In this document: piece by piece, positions 33,122 to 41,826 of the stretch
Numbering within the stretch: the first letter of the stretch is position 1
Layout: each line of letters opens with the position of its first letter
Source of the DNA: Synergistaceae bacterium
GTDB taxonomy: Bacteria; Synergistota; Synergistia; Synergistales; Aminobacteriaceae
Length of the DNA stretch: 64,000 nt
Direction of reading: 5' to 3'
NCBI GenBank assembly: GCA_018436595.1
Contig: JAHDLC010000013.1
Coordinates: forward strand, 62,001 to 126,000
Program-made: the position numbers and the translations under genes
Notes under the pieces: model-generated
Told to the model about the DNA's origin: nothing
Database searches by the model: none
What the model saw: the letters and a program-made list of their open reading frames with translations, nothing else

Positions 33122-34807
33122 ATGGCAAAGGGCGGAACCGGATCAGCATACAGGTTATTTCTGACATTGGTATTTCTCCTCGCCTTCCCTTCGGAAGGCG
33201 TTCCGTGGGGTGCCCTTAAAGAGTACGCTGAAACACACCAGTACATTCTCAGGGAAGCGATGAAACTGGCAGCTTCCGATCCGGCGTTTGTGCAGAAGTT
33301 TCCTTCTGCGGAAGAACTCGTAAACCATGATTATGTCCTCGTGACAGCCCTTGGGAAATCCGGTCCCGGCCCTGATGTGGACGGGGCCTCACCCTATTCG
33401 TGGCATTATTACAACCCGAGGACAGGGAAAGGCCTTGCCCCGAAGAAAGTGGCGGATTTTTTCAGCGTCATGATGCACAAAAGGGTCAGGGGAGAATCTC
33501 AGGCCAGGGAAGCCGCCTGGGCGGCTCATTTCCTCGCCGACATGTTCGTTCCGTACCATGTGACGGGAATGCCGGAAGAGGAGGCATGGCAATCCTTCAT
33601 GGCGGGAACGCCGCTTGGGGAAAAGGAGACGGGGCCGGCGGAACTGTATTCGATGAAGAGTCCGCCGCCGGCGGGATGGGGAGAAGGAGGAGACTTTTCT
33701 TCAGCCCTGGAGCTGTTTTTTAATGAATACCCGCCTGAGAACGACGAGGGAGTGGACTGGTTCGATCCGTGGTATTTCAACGGATGGGGCGGAGCGACTG
33801 CTCCCGGCATCGCCACGGGCAGCCACGGATTCTGGGAGTACCAGGCATGGGAATGGTTCAGGGTAAAGCAAGTCGTGAAAAAAAGCCTGCCCGCGCCCGG
33901 GTACGACCCGTTGTGGAAAAACCGGAAATCCGAAATGGGAACCGTTTTCTGGAGAGCCCAGGCCGCCGCTGCGGCAGAATACGCAGCGGACTGCGCGTCA
34001 CGAACCCGGCAAAACATCCCGGCCATTCTGTCCAGTCCGGACCAGGGGATACAGAATGCCGTCCGAGCCGTGTATACCCTTTACAGGGCTTCCATGACAT
34101 CCCTCCGGGCATCCTGGCGGCAGGAAGATCTCACTGGGGGAGGATACAGGGTTTTCTGCACGGTGCGCAATACGAATCCACTGGAAGAATTTGCGGGTGC
34201 CGAGGCGCGGCTGTTGTACAGAAAAGACGGACGATGGATTGTGAGAGAGACGGTTACGCTCCCCCGTCCTGTACCGCCCCAGGGAGCCGGAGAATTTTTC
34301 TGGGATTTTCGTTCAGGTGATTCTTTCCAGTGCATTGCTGAGGTTGCGGGTCTGTTCCGGCAGACTCCCGATTTGGGGTATGTGAACCTTTCCTTCACGA
34401 CCGGCGGCGCCTCTCCGGAAATGGATCATGGAAGAACCTTCGCAGGGAGGATGAATTTCTCCATGGCGAATTATCCCGAAGGAACCAGGATCAATCAACT
34501 GTCTCTCTCTATTTCTCCGTTTGACGGAAATGTCCGGGGAAGCGCCAGGCTCAGGTTTATACCTCAGGTGCCCGGAGGTATGAAACCCATGGGCCTGGAA
34601 CTTTTCCTTGAGGGGGCATTCGACGGGACGCGCCTGTCGGGAACCTGCCGGGGAACGCAGGAGAATTTTTTCTGGACAGGCGGCGGCAGCGCAGCCGGAA
34701 GGTGGAGCGCCAGTCTCTCGGGAAAACAGGTGAAAGGATCGATAGTCCTTGAGAGAGACGGAAAAACATACAGTCTCCCGTTTTACGGAAATGAGCCGGT
34801 GCTGTAA
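33122..34807 (+). CDS. Secreted zinc-dependent phospholipase C / S1-P1 nuclease-like protein
   Basis: 561 residues with an N-terminal signal peptide (RLFLTLVFLLAFPSEGVPWG). Residues ~30-260 show the helical, metal-binding pattern of the zinc phospholipase C / P1 nuclease fold: an N-terminal Trp (VPWG), TH-Q-YILREAM, SWHYYNPRTGKGLAPKK, then AAHFLADMFVPYHV (HxxxD...P-H). The C-terminal ~220 residues are beta-rich. The exact enzyme activity, lipid or nucleic-acid directed, cannot be read from the sequence. It is probably extracellular or periplasmic. Confidence 0.6.
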   Translation: MAKGGTGSAYRLFLTLVFLLAFPSEGVPWGALKEYAETHQYILREAMKLAASDPAFVQKFPSAEELVNHDYVLVTALGKSGPGPDVDGASPYSWHYYNPRTGKGLAPKKVADFFSVMMHKRVRGESQAREAAWAAHFLADMFVPYHVTGMPEEEAWQSFMAGTPLGEKETGPAELYSMKSPPPAGWGEGGDFSSALELFFNEYPPENDEGVDWFDPWYFNGWGGATAPGIATGSHGFWEYQAWEWFRVKQVVKKSLPAPGYDPLWKNRKSEMGTVFWRAQAAAAAEYAADCASRTRQNIPAILSSPDQGIQNAVRAVYTLYRASMTSLRASWRQEDLTGGGYRVFCTVRNTNPLEEFAGAEARLLYRKDGRWIVRETVTLPRPVPPQGAGEFFWDFRSGDSFQCIAEVAGLFRQTPDLGYVNLSFTTGGASPEMDHGRTFAGRMNFSMANYPEGTRINQLSLSISPFDGNVRGSARLRFIPQVPGGMKPMGLELFLEGAFDGTRLSGTCRGTQENFFWTGGGSAAGRWSASLSGKQVKGSIVLERDGKTYSLPFYGNEPVL

Positions 34808-34824
34808 CCATGGAGGGGGAGAAA

Positions 34825-34984
34825 ATGAGAACAATTATTGTTTTGATTCTTCTTTTCCTGCTCAATGGGCGTGAAGCATTCTCCGGAGGGCCTTCCGTGG
34901 CCGGCGGTCGTCCCGGACAGGCTGTACCTGCCCATCGCCCTGGAATGGTTCATTGACGGCGACCGCTCCAGAAGCAGGGGTTAG
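34825..34984 (+). pseudogene. Short secreted-protein remnant, apparently frameshifted
   Basis: The ATG at 34825 has GGAGGGGGA upstream and codes for a short signal-peptide-like stretch (MRTIIVLILLFLLNGREAFS), ending at a TGA at 34954 after 43 residues. In the +1 frame the last part reads YLPIALEWFIDGDRSRSRG to a TAG at 34982, which looks more protein-like. A one-base indel in a small gene is one explanation. A genuine 43-residue exported peptide is the other. Confidence 0.35.
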
Positions 34985-35026
34985 GGGTACAAACCCAGTT
35001 GCTCAAAGAGAAAAAGGAGGGGCAGC

Positions 35027-35377
35027 GTGGAACATTCAGCAGGAAAAAAACTGGTTGTCCTGTGGACGAGCGGAGAGAAGATAACTGCGATGAACATGGT
35101 CATGCTCTACTGCCTGAACTCGAAGCTGAAGGGATGGTGGGACGAGGTTACGCTGCTCGTGTGGGGAGCCTCGACAGGGCTCCTTGCCGAAGACGGTGAA
35201 ATACAAACGTACCTCAGCACTCTTCAGGAAGCGGGGGTGGAGGTGATTGCATGCAAAAAATGCGCCGAAAACCTCGGTGCGGCGGAGAAGCTCGAGAACC
35301 TCGGCGTGAAGGTTTTTTACACCGGGCAGTACCTGACAGAAAAAATCCAGTCGGGCCATAAGATACTCTCGGTGTGA
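35027..35377 (+). CDS. DsrE/DsrF-family protein
   Basis: 116 residues from a GTG with an ideal AAAAAGGAGG site. The DsrE-like fold is indicated by KLVVLWTSGEKITAMNMVM, LLVWGASTGLLAEDGEIQ and GVEVIACKKCAENLGAAEKL. The CxxC pair at the end of the fold is typical of this branch, which is linked to sulfur or selenium relay and other persulfide chemistry. No partner TusA-like gene is adjacent. Precise role unknown. Confidence 0.8.
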   Translation: MEHSAGKKLVVLWTSGEKITAMNMVMLYCLNSKLKGWWDEVTLLVWGASTGLLAEDGEIQTYLSTLQEAGVEVIACKKCAENLGAAEKLENLGVKVFYTGQYLTEKIQSGHKILSV

Positions 35378-35388
35378 AGAGCCGGTTC

Positions 35389-36009
35389 TTACGGTGTTGG
35401 TCCGCCCATTTGAGGCATCCAGTTGAGCTGCCTCACTGTCAGATGTCCGTCGAACCGGGTGAGGACGTGCACCCCGCAGTAGTCCTGCCGCAGGGAAAAG
35501 AGCTTCTGCCAGGGAATGTCCAGCAGAGTGAAGATGATTGTTTTGAAGACCCCTGCGTGGGCGGTGATGAGGAGATTGCCCTCCCACCGGTCCAAAAGGT
35601 TGGTGAAGGCCGGCCAGACCCGCTTTTGGACGTCAAGGAAGTTTTCTCCTCCCGGCGGGCGGAAACCGGCGAAATCCTGTCCCCTGGCCTCGAAGGCTTC
35701 GGGGTCCGACGCCATGATTTCCTTCATGGACCTGACCTCCCACTCGCCGAAGGCGATCTCCTGGAGTTCCGGGACGATGGCGAAGGGCAGATTCCGATCC
35801 CCTGCGACGATTCGGGCTGTCTCTGACGCCCGCTTCAGGCCGCTGTGGAAGACCCTGTCGAGGTGGATTCCCGCGAAGGCCTGATTCAGGGCCATGGCCT
35901 GCTCTTCTCCTTCGGGAGAGAGAGGCAGGTCCGTCCTTCCGAGAAAGCGCATTTCGTAGTCCGGCAGCGCCGGCCGCCCGTGGCGGACCAGGTAGATGGT
36001 TGATTCCAT
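35389..36009 (-). CDS. Histidine phosphatase family protein (CobC/GpmB-like)
   Basis: 206 residues from the ATG at 36009 with AAGGAGGAG upstream. The catalytic histidine is in YLVRHGRP, the second active-site block is HSGLKRASETARIV, E is in IAFGEWEVRS and the late histidine in LLITAHAGVFKTII. The length and motifs fit alpha-ribazole-5'-phosphate phosphatase (CobC), the activity missing from the cobalamin operon 5 kb away. The family is broad, so a generic phosphatase is equally possible. Divergent from the 2-hydroxyacid dehydrogenase gene. Confidence 0.8.
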   Translation of the reverse strand: MESTIYLVRHGRPALPDYEMRFLGRTDLPLSPEGEEQAMALNQAFAGIHLDRVFHSGLKRASETARIVAGDRNLPFAIVPELQEIAFGEWEVRSMKEIMASDPEAFEARGQDFAGFRPPGGENFLDVQKRVWPAFTNLLDRWEGNLLITAHAGVFKTIIFTLLDIPWQKLFSLRQDYCGVHVLTRFDGHLTVRQLNWMPQMGGPTP

Positions 36010-36042
36010 GATGCTCCTCCTTCCGGAGAATGTATTCCCTGT

Positions 36043-36070
36043 TTGTACGGAACGTTTCATAGGGTACAAT
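36043..36070 (+). promoter_or_regulatory. Promoter of the 2-hydroxyacid dehydrogenase operon
   Basis: TTGTAC (36043-36048) and TACAAT (36065-36070) with a 16-nt spacer, 39 nt before the start codon at 36110. Confidence 0.6.
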
Positions 36071-36109
36071 ACAATGCAGGGAAATACCAGCGAAAGGAGA
36101 ACTGCCGAC

Positions 36110-37099
36110 ATGAAAAAATCACTCGTGGTGACCTGCTCCGCTCCCGCAGCCGTCCGGGCTGCCGTGGAGGAGGGGGTTGCCGGCAACGCCGACATTTTCT
36201 ACCTTGAGGACGCCGCACCGGAAAAAAGGGCGGAGATCCTTTCCTCCGCCCATGGGCTTCTGTCCTTCTTCTTCAACAAAGAAATACAGGAGGAAGAATA
36301 TCCTCTTCTGGAAAACCTGGAACTCTTCCAGGCCATTTCCACGGGCCTCGACTACCTTCCCTTCGACAAGATGCCCGAAAAACCCGTTCTTGCCTGCAAC
36401 GCCGGAGGATGGGCCCCCCAGATCGCCGAACACACCATGGCCCTTCTGCTCGCGCTTGCGAGAAGGATCGTTCCTCTTCACAACGACCTTATGAAGGGTG
36501 TCTTTAACCGCAACGGCTATTCTCCCATGAGCCTTCGGGGAAAAATACTCACCGTGGCGGGCTACGGCGGCATCGGGCGCATGACCGCAGACCTTGCCCG
36601 GGGGTTCGGCATGAAAATCAGGGCGCTGAACACCAGCGGAAAGACCGACGGCGACGTGGACTTCATGGGAACCCTGAAGGACCTTGAAACGGTCCTCCCC
36701 GATACTGACGTGCTGCTTATCTCCCTGCCCCTGAACAGGCACACCAGGGGCGTCATAGGGAAGAAGGAGCTCTCCCTCATGAAAAAGAACGCCATACTGC
36801 TCAACGTGGCCCGGGCTCCCCTGGTTGTGGAGGAGGATCTCTACCTCCACCTGAAGGAGAACCCCGACTTCCAGGCAGGCCTGGACGTGTGGTGGAAGGA
36901 ACCCACCTGGGGAGGGGGAGATTTTGCCCTCGACTTCCCCTTCCTCGAGCTTCCCAACGTAGCCGGTTCGCCCCACAATTCGAACCGGTGCGAGCGGGAC
37001 ATGGAAATGGCAGCCCTGGCCGCTGCTGAAAACGCGGCCGCTTTTTTCAAAGGAGAGAAATTCGGCGGGCTCATCCGCCGCGAAGACTATATGGAATGA
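36110..37099 (+). CDS. D-isomer-specific 2-hydroxyacid dehydrogenase
   Basis: 329 residues from the ATG at 36110 (AAAGGAG upstream). The Rossmann domain carries VAGYGGIGRMTADLARGFGM. Catalytic features are ISLPLNRHTRGVIG, NVARAPLVVEEDL (the usual Arg is the R of VARAP), the acidic residue region around DVWWKEP and the His of GSPHNS. It reduces a 2-oxoacid to a D-2-hydroxyacid with NAD(P)H. The substrate is unknown. It is followed 13 nt later by the ExoIII-like gene. Confidence 0.88.
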   Translation: MKKSLVVTCSAPAAVRAAVEEGVAGNADIFYLEDAAPEKRAEILSSAHGLLSFFFNKEIQEEEYPLLENLELFQAISTGLDYLPFDKMPEKPVLACNAGGWAPQIAEHTMALLLALARRIVPLHNDLMKGVFNRNGYSPMSLRGKILTVAGYGGIGRMTADLARGFGMKIRALNTSGKTDGDVDFMGTLKDLETVLPDTDVLLISLPLNRHTRGVIGKKELSLMKKNAILLNVARAPLVVEEDLYLHLKENPDFQAGLDVWWKEPTWGGGDFALDFPFLELPNVAGSPHNSNRCERDMEMAALAAAENAAAFFKGEKFGGLIRREDYME

Positions 37100-37112
37100 G
37101 AGGGAGACTGTC

Positions 37113-37898
37113 ATGGCTCGCTTCACCATAGCAACGTTCAACGTAAATTCTGTCCGCAGCCGGATGCCCGTTCTGCAGAAGTGGCTTTCCGATCATCCCG
37201 TGGATGCCCTGTGCCTCCAGGAGACCAAGGTGGTGGACAACGACTTCCCCGAGGCCGACTTCAAGGCTCTGGGGTTTCGCAGCCTCTACAGGGGAGAGAA
37301 ATCCTACAACGGTGTGGCCATCCTCACGAAGGCACCCCTTGACGGATTTGCCGTCGGTTTTGGAGACGGCGAGGAGCCTGAGGGGGAAACCCGCCTTCTG
37401 CGGGCCCGGATCGGGGACTTCTGCATGGTGAACACCTACATTCCCCAGGGAAAGGCCATCGACCACCCGGATTACCAGTACAAGCACCGTTTCCTCGACC
37501 GCATGAAATCTCTTTTCGAGAGGGAGTACCTCGTGTCCGAGAAGATCGTCTGGGTGGGAGACATGAACGTGGCTCCCACGGACATGGACGTGACCAGCCC
37601 CGAAAAGAAGCGGGACCATCCCTGCTTTGCCCCGGACATCCAGGAGCACTTCGAAGACGTGAAACGCTGGGGCTTCGCCGACCTGTTCCGCAGATACAGA
37701 CCCGAACCGGGAGAGTTCTCCTTCTTTGACTACAGGGTAAAGAACTCCCTGGAGAAAAACATAGGCTGGAGGATCGATCACGTTCTCGTCACGCCGGCCC
37801 TTGAAAAGCTCGCCCTGGACTGCTGGATCGACAGGGAGCCCAGGAGCTGGGAGAAGCCCTCGGACCACACGCCCGTGGTGGCCGTGTTCGACCTGTAG
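37113..37898 (+). CDS. xth: Exodeoxyribonuclease III (AP endonuclease family)
   Basis: 261 residues. Family motifs in order: TFNVNSVRSRMPVLQKWL, LCLQETKV (metal-binding Glu), SYNGVAIL, VGDMNVAP, and the C-terminal GWRIDHVLVTP and SDHTPVVA (catalytic Asp-His). It acts in base-excision repair, cutting at abasic sites and degrading 3' ends. Co-transcribed with its neighbours, 13 nt upstream and 7 nt downstream. Confidence 0.93.
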   Translation: MARFTIATFNVNSVRSRMPVLQKWLSDHPVDALCLQETKVVDNDFPEADFKALGFRSLYRGEKSYNGVAILTKAPLDGFAVGFGDGEEPEGETRLLRARIGDFCMVNTYIPQGKAIDHPDYQYKHRFLDRMKSLFEREYLVSEKIVWVGDMNVAPTDMDVTSPEKKRDHPCFAPDIQEHFEDVKRWGFADLFRRYRPEPGEFSFFDYRVKNSLEKNIGWRIDHVLVTPALEKLALDCWIDREPRSWEKPSDHTPVVAVFDL

Positions 37899-37905
37899 GT
37901 CCGCC

Positions 37906-38745
37906 ATGTTCAGGAACTGCATCTTTTCGGATCCCCCGGTGGAAGACCGGTACTTTCCGCCCTCCTGGAGCGCCCTGACGCTCCGCTCGGAGGGGTGCGA
38001 CCTCTACGGCGTCATGTACCACCCGGCGGGGAAAGGCCCCCACCCCACCATGGTGCTCTTCCACGGCTTCCCCGGCACGGAGAAGAACGGCGATCTCGCC
38101 CAGGTGTTCCGCAGGGCGGGCTTTAACACTATTGTTTTCTCCTACCGGGGTGCGTGGGGCAGCCAGGGGAGCTTCTCCTTCTCCCATGTGGTCGAGGACG
38201 GCAGGAACGTCCTCCGCTTTCTCCGCAGTCCGGAGGCGCGGGAAACCTTCGCCGTGGACAGGGACCGCATCATCGCGGCAGGGCACAGCATGGGGGGCTT
38301 CGCCGCAGTCAAGGCGGCGGAGGAATGTCCTTTCGTGAAGGACATTCTCTTTCTCTCGGGCTGGAACGTGGGGCTTGACGGAAAACGGGCCGCCGCCGAC
38401 CCGTCCCTCGGGCAGAAGCTGCGGGGGCTTTTGGAGGAGTGCGCTCCGCCCCTGGCGGGAACGGAGGCCGATGCCCTGTGGAACGAGATAATAGACAAAA
38501 GGGAGGACTTCGACCTTCTCAATTCAGCCGCTGCCTTTGCGGGCCGGAACGTCCTCCTCGTCGGCGCCTCGAGGGATGCCATCACCCCGCCCGATGTGCA
38601 TCACTCGTCCCTGCTGGAGGCCCTCCGGAAAGACGGCAGAGCCGTCGTCCGCGACGTCATGTTGGACGATGACCACGGATATTCAGCATCCAGGGTGGCC
38701 CTGGCAGAAGCGTTACTGGACCACCTGGAGAAGAGAGGGTACTGA
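37906..38745 (+). CDS. Alpha/beta hydrolase
   Basis: 279 residues from the ATG at 37906. The oxyanion motif is FHGFPG, the nucleophile is S128 in AAGHSMGGFAA, the likely acid is Asp in VGASRDAITPP and the His is in DDDHGYSASR. This is the cytoplasmic alpha/beta hydrolase fold of the acyl-peptidase/esterase type. There is no signal peptide. The substrate is unknown. It is the last gene before a strong bidirectional terminator. Confidence 0.85.
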   Translation: MFRNCIFSDPPVEDRYFPPSWSALTLRSEGCDLYGVMYHPAGKGPHPTMVLFHGFPGTEKNGDLAQVFRRAGFNTIVFSYRGAWGSQGSFSFSHVVEDGRNVLRFLRSPEARETFAVDRDRIIAAGHSMGGFAAVKAAEECPFVKDILFLSGWNVGLDGKRAAADPSLGQKLRGLLEECAPPLAGTEADALWNEIIDKREDFDLLNSAAAFAGRNVLLVGASRDAITPPDVHHSSLLEALRKDGRAVVRDVMLDDDHGYSASRVALAEALLDHLEKRGY

Positions 38746-38754
38746 CAGGACGAA

Positions 38755-38780
38755 AAGGGGGCTCCTCCGGGAGCCCCCTT
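38755..38780. terminator. Bidirectional terminator
   Basis: A perfect 9-bp stem (GGGGGCTCC, 38757-38765, with 38770-38778) with a TCCG loop, extended by two A-T pairs, lies between the convergent hydrolase and polyferredoxin genes. Confidence 0.8.
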
Positions 38781-38787
38781 CGATACT

Positions 38788-40149
38788 CTACTGTTTTCTC
38801 TTCAGCAGTTCCTTCACTGCCGTCCGGATGTCCGAAGGCTCCCTCCCCAGGGGCGTTCCCGCCTCCTTGAGAGAGATGCTGCGGGGGGTATCGGCGGGCC
38901 AGCCCGCCTCCTTCAGAATCTCGGCCCCGTCCAGGCCGTACCCTGCGGCCACCTCGTCCAGGGTGAAGCTCCCCTTGAGTTCGTCCGGGTTCGCCGGCAC
39001 ATCTTTGACCGGGGCAGGAGCCTGTGCCGGGTTTGCGGCGAAGTAGGTCGTCAGGTCTTCCTTCAGGATTTCATCGTTCACGCCCTCGATTTTCTTGATC
39101 GACACATCCCTGGGAGTTTCGGCAGGCAGCTTCGCGATTTCCAGCACCTTCTCCGGGGACAGTTTCACCTGTTTCGCCACCTGGTCGATGTTCATCCATC
39201 CGAAGACTCCCTCCACCGGATCCTTCAGGGCTTCCACCGAGGTCGAAGCGAAGGTCTGCCAGTACCCCGTGAGCTTTGCCGTGCCGTAGGCGCCGAAGAA
39301 AAGCAGCACGCCCATGACGCCCACCGCCAGGGCGGAAAGCATTTTCCGGCCGCCGAAGGAAAAGACCAGGGTCTTCTCCACGGGGCAGCTCTCGGTGCAC
39401 CGGCCGCAGGCGATGCAGTCCGCATCGGTGACCTTTTCGGCAGCCAGAGGGGCGAGTCCCATGGGGCAGGCGCGGTTGCACTTTCCGCAGCTAATGCACG
39501 TTTCCCTGTTCCGGACCACCTTCGTGAAGCTCAGTTTCTGGAAGATGGCCAGGGCGGCGCCGAGGGGGCAGAGATAGCGGCACCAGAAACGCTCGATGAA
39601 GAGCCCTGCGCCGATGACCAGGCCGAAGAGGACGGCGAAGGCCCATGGGGTGGCGACGATCTCGTCCCAGCCTGCCGCCAGGTGCATCCAGGCAGCCCAG
39701 GGATCGTAGTCTCTCCAGGCGAGGGTACCGAGGCTCCACGTGTAGTAGAGAATGACGGCAAGAATGACGTACTTCAGCATCTTCAGCGCGCCGTCAAGGG
39801 ACTGGGGAAGTTCCTTTCTTTTGATTCCCAGTTTCCGGGCCAGCCCTCCCGAGATCTCGCCGATGGTCCCCAGGGGGCAGATCCATCCGCAGAACACCCG
39901 GCCGAAGAGCAGTGTTATGGCCACCACGGCGCCGAAGAGCACCAGGGCGCTGGGAGCCACCCGGCGGAGCCAGGTCCCGGAGCTCAGGTAGCTGTAGATG
40001 CTCTCCAGCCCGCCCAGGGGGCAGAGGGCATCCACCGTCGGGACTCCAGTGGGGCCTCCTCCCAGCACCTGGTGCCGGTACCCCACCCAGGTGATGAATG
40101 CCAGAAAACCGAACATGACCGCATACCGGACCCGCTTCCACGTGAACAC
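38788..40149 (-). CDS. Membrane polyferredoxin, NapH/CcoG-like, with C-terminal tandem repeats
   Basis: 453 residues from a GTG with GGAGGAGG 8 nt upstream. The N-terminal half has five to six membrane segments and the paired CxxxCP motifs of the NapH/FixG/NosR-type family (FCGWICPLGT, WCRYLCPLGA). Two [4Fe-4S] ferredoxin motifs follow (CISCGKCNRACP and CIACGRCTESCP). After another membrane segment (~residues 275-295) are two related ~55-residue segments with LPAETPRDVSIKK and WPADTPRSISLKE. Likely an electron conduit across or along the membrane. Partner not encoded nearby. Confidence 0.82.
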   Translation of the reverse strand: MFTWKRVRYAVMFGFLAFITWVGYRHQVLGGGPTGVPTVDALCPLGGLESIYSYLSSGTWLRRVAPSALVLFGAVVAITLLFGRVFCGWICPLGTIGEISGGLARKLGIKRKELPQSLDGALKMLKYVILAVILYYTWSLGTLAWRDYDPWAAWMHLAAGWDEIVATPWAFAVLFGLVIGAGLFIERFWCRYLCPLGAALAIFQKLSFTKVVRNRETCISCGKCNRACPMGLAPLAAEKVTDADCIACGRCTESCPVEKTLVFSFGGRKMLSALAVGVMGVLLFFGAYGTAKLTGYWQTFASTSVEALKDPVEGVFGWMNIDQVAKQVKLSPEKVLEIAKLPAETPRDVSIKKIEGVNDEILKEDLTTYFAANPAQAPAPVKDVPANPDELKGSFTLDEVAAGYGLDGAEILKEAGWPADTPRSISLKEAGTPLGREPSDIRTAVKELLKRKQ

Positions 40150-40270
40150 GGCAATCGCCTCCTCCGAAAAAGTGGAAAAAGAATAACACCCATGGGACAG
40201 GAATACTATTGGAAGATTATACCCCTCAGGAGTACGTATTTCTGCTGATCTTCTGCGGGTTGACCTGGCC

Positions 40271-40299
40271 TTGACCGATCTCCTTCCTTTGAATAGTAT
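40271..40299 (+). promoter_or_regulatory. Promoter upstream of the pirin gene
   Basis: TTGACC (40271-40276) and TAGTAT (40294-40299) with a 17-nt spacer. A second TTGACC lies at 40260-40265. Confidence 0.55.
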
Positions 40300-40334
40300 A
40301 ACGTAATAAAGAGATGAGGAGGTGTTCTTTAAAA

Positions 40335-41180
40335 ATGGAGAATATGCGGGTTCCGGCCAGAATCGTTTCCGGCCGCAGGACGACGGATGGAGCAGGAGTC
40401 AGCCTCGTGCGCGTCTTCGGGTATCATGACGTGAAGGACTTCGATCCCTTCCTCATGCTCGACGCCTTTGACTCGAAAGACCCCGCCGACTATGTAAAGG
40501 GCTTTCCGTGGCATCCCCACAGGGGCATCGAGACGATCACCTACCTTATCAGCGGCGAGATCGAGCACGGGGACAGCCTCGGCAACAGGGGAGCCATCCT
40601 CGGCGGCGACTGCCAGTGGATGACCGCCGGCTCGGGCATCATCCACCAGGAGATGCCGAAGCCGTCGGAACGGCTTCTCGGCGCCCAGCTCTGGCTCAAC
40701 CTTCCGGCGAAGGACAAAATGTGTCCGCCGAAGTACAATGATCTTGTCAGCGGGAATATTCCCCGGAAAACGGAGGAGACAGCGGAGGTCCGGGTCCTGT
40801 CCGGAACGTACGGTGGCCTGGAGGGCCCCATGAAGGCCCACTACGTGCAGCCACGGTATCTCGACGTTTCCGTCCGTGGGGGCGGGAGATGGACGGTGGA
40901 AACTCCTCCTGAGGCCACGGTGTTCGTGTACATCGTGGAGGGGGAGGGTGCCTTCGGTCCGGGAAACGGAACTGCGGTGAAAGAGAAAAACGCCGTTCTT
41001 TTCTCCCGGGGGAAGGGGTTTTCGGTGCAGGTTGCCGGGGGGGGAATCCGGTTCCTCTACCTGGAGGGCATGCCGTTGGGGGAACCTGTCGCCTGGGGCG
41101 GCCCCATAGTGATGAACACCAAAGAGGAGCTTGACCAGGCCTTCCGGGACCTGGACAATGGAACGTTTATCCGGAAGTGA
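40335..41180 (+). CDS. Pirin family protein
   Basis: 281 residues from the ATG at 40335 (GGAGGTG 11 nt upstream). The N-terminal cupin holds the pirin metal site: FPWHPHRGIETITYLI with its two histidines, and SGIIHQEMP. The C-terminal cupin is degenerate. Pirins are iron-binding cupins, some with quercetinase or regulatory activity. In anaerobes the role is unclear. It is followed by DJ-1-like and phosphoglucomutase genes in the same direction. Confidence 0.88.
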   Translation: MENMRVPARIVSGRRTTDGAGVSLVRVFGYHDVKDFDPFLMLDAFDSKDPADYVKGFPWHPHRGIETITYLISGEIEHGDSLGNRGAILGGDCQWMTAGSGIIHQEMPKPSERLLGAQLWLNLPAKDKMCPPKYNDLVSGNIPRKTEETAEVRVLSGTYGGLEGPMKAHYVQPRYLDVSVRGGGRWTVETPPEATVFVYIVEGEGAFGPGNGTAVKEKNAVLFSRGKGFSVQVAGGGIRFLYLEGMPLGEPVAWGGPIVMNTKEELDQAFRDLDNGTFIRK

Positions 41181-41225
41181 AACGGACTCCGGGAGTACAC
41201 ATTCGGAAGAGAGAGGGTGGATGTC

Positions 41226-41816
41226 GTGATACAGGCAGGAATACTTGTTTTTCCCGACGTTGAGGAGCTTGATTTTGTCGGCCCCTTCGAGACGCTGTTG
41301 GCGGCGAACGTGGTGAAGCCGGGCAGCATGGACGTGAAAATACTCGCCTTCCAGGACGGACCCATCAGGGCAGCGAACGGGCTTCGCTTCCTGCCGGACG
41401 GAGGGCCCGATCTCTGCCCGCAGCTTGACGTGCTCATCCTTCCGGGAGGGCAGGGCCGCCGGATCGCCGTTCGGGACAAGCGGGTGATCAGCTTCGTAAA
41501 GGAGCGGTACGAACAGGTCCGCTTCCTGGGCACGGTCTGCACCGGCGCCTTCATCGCCGCCGAGTCCGGCCTCCTCGAGGGAAGGGCAGCCACTACCCAC
41601 CACGGCTTTTTCGACGAACTCGACGCCTATCCCGGCGTCAAGGTCATGGAGAAAAAGGTGGTGAAGGACGGCCGCATTCTCACCGCCGGCGGCGTCAGTT
41701 CGGGGATCGACCTTTCCCTGTGGATTCTCGCCCTGCTCTTTGACCGCGATTTCGCCGCCGAGGCGGCGGGCTACATCGAGTATCCCTTCCGTCCCGACGT
41801 TTTTTTCGAGAAATAG
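41226..41816 (+). CDS. DJ-1/PfpI family protein (isonitrile-hydratase-like branch)
   Basis: 196 residues. The start is ambiguous: GTG at 41217 abuts the GAGAGG site, while GTG at 41226 is properly spaced, so I use the latter. The nucleophile elbow is C105 in [18 protein letters not shown], followed by RAATTHH, and the N-terminus has [12 protein letters not shown]. The pattern is closest to the ThiJ/PfpI isonitrile-hydratase-like enzymes. Substrate unknown. It is 10 nt upstream of pgm. Confidence 0.85.
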   Translation: MIQAGILVFPDVEELDFVGPFETLLAANVVKPGSMDVKILAFQDGPIRAANGLRFLPDGGPDLCPQLDVLILPGGQGRRIAVRDKRVISFVKERYEQVRFLGTVCTGAFIAAESGLLEGRAATTHHGFFDELDAYPGVKVMEKKVVKDGRILTAGGVSSGIDLSLWILALLFDRDFAAEAAGYIEYPFRPDVFFEK

Positions 41817-41826
41817 GAGGCTTTTC

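Noticed and set aside
35389-36009. Naming the histidine phosphatase CobC
   Set aside because: It would fill the missing step of the cobalamin pathway, but it is 5 kb away, in a different unit, and the family is too broad for a firm assignment.
36024-36039. CGGAG-N6-TTCCC upstream of the 2-hydroxyacid dehydrogenase gene, resembling the NrpR-type operator
   Set aside because: It has only partial arm symmetry, overlaps the start region and ribosome binding site of the divergent phosphatase gene, and has no second site. Chance similarity is more likely.
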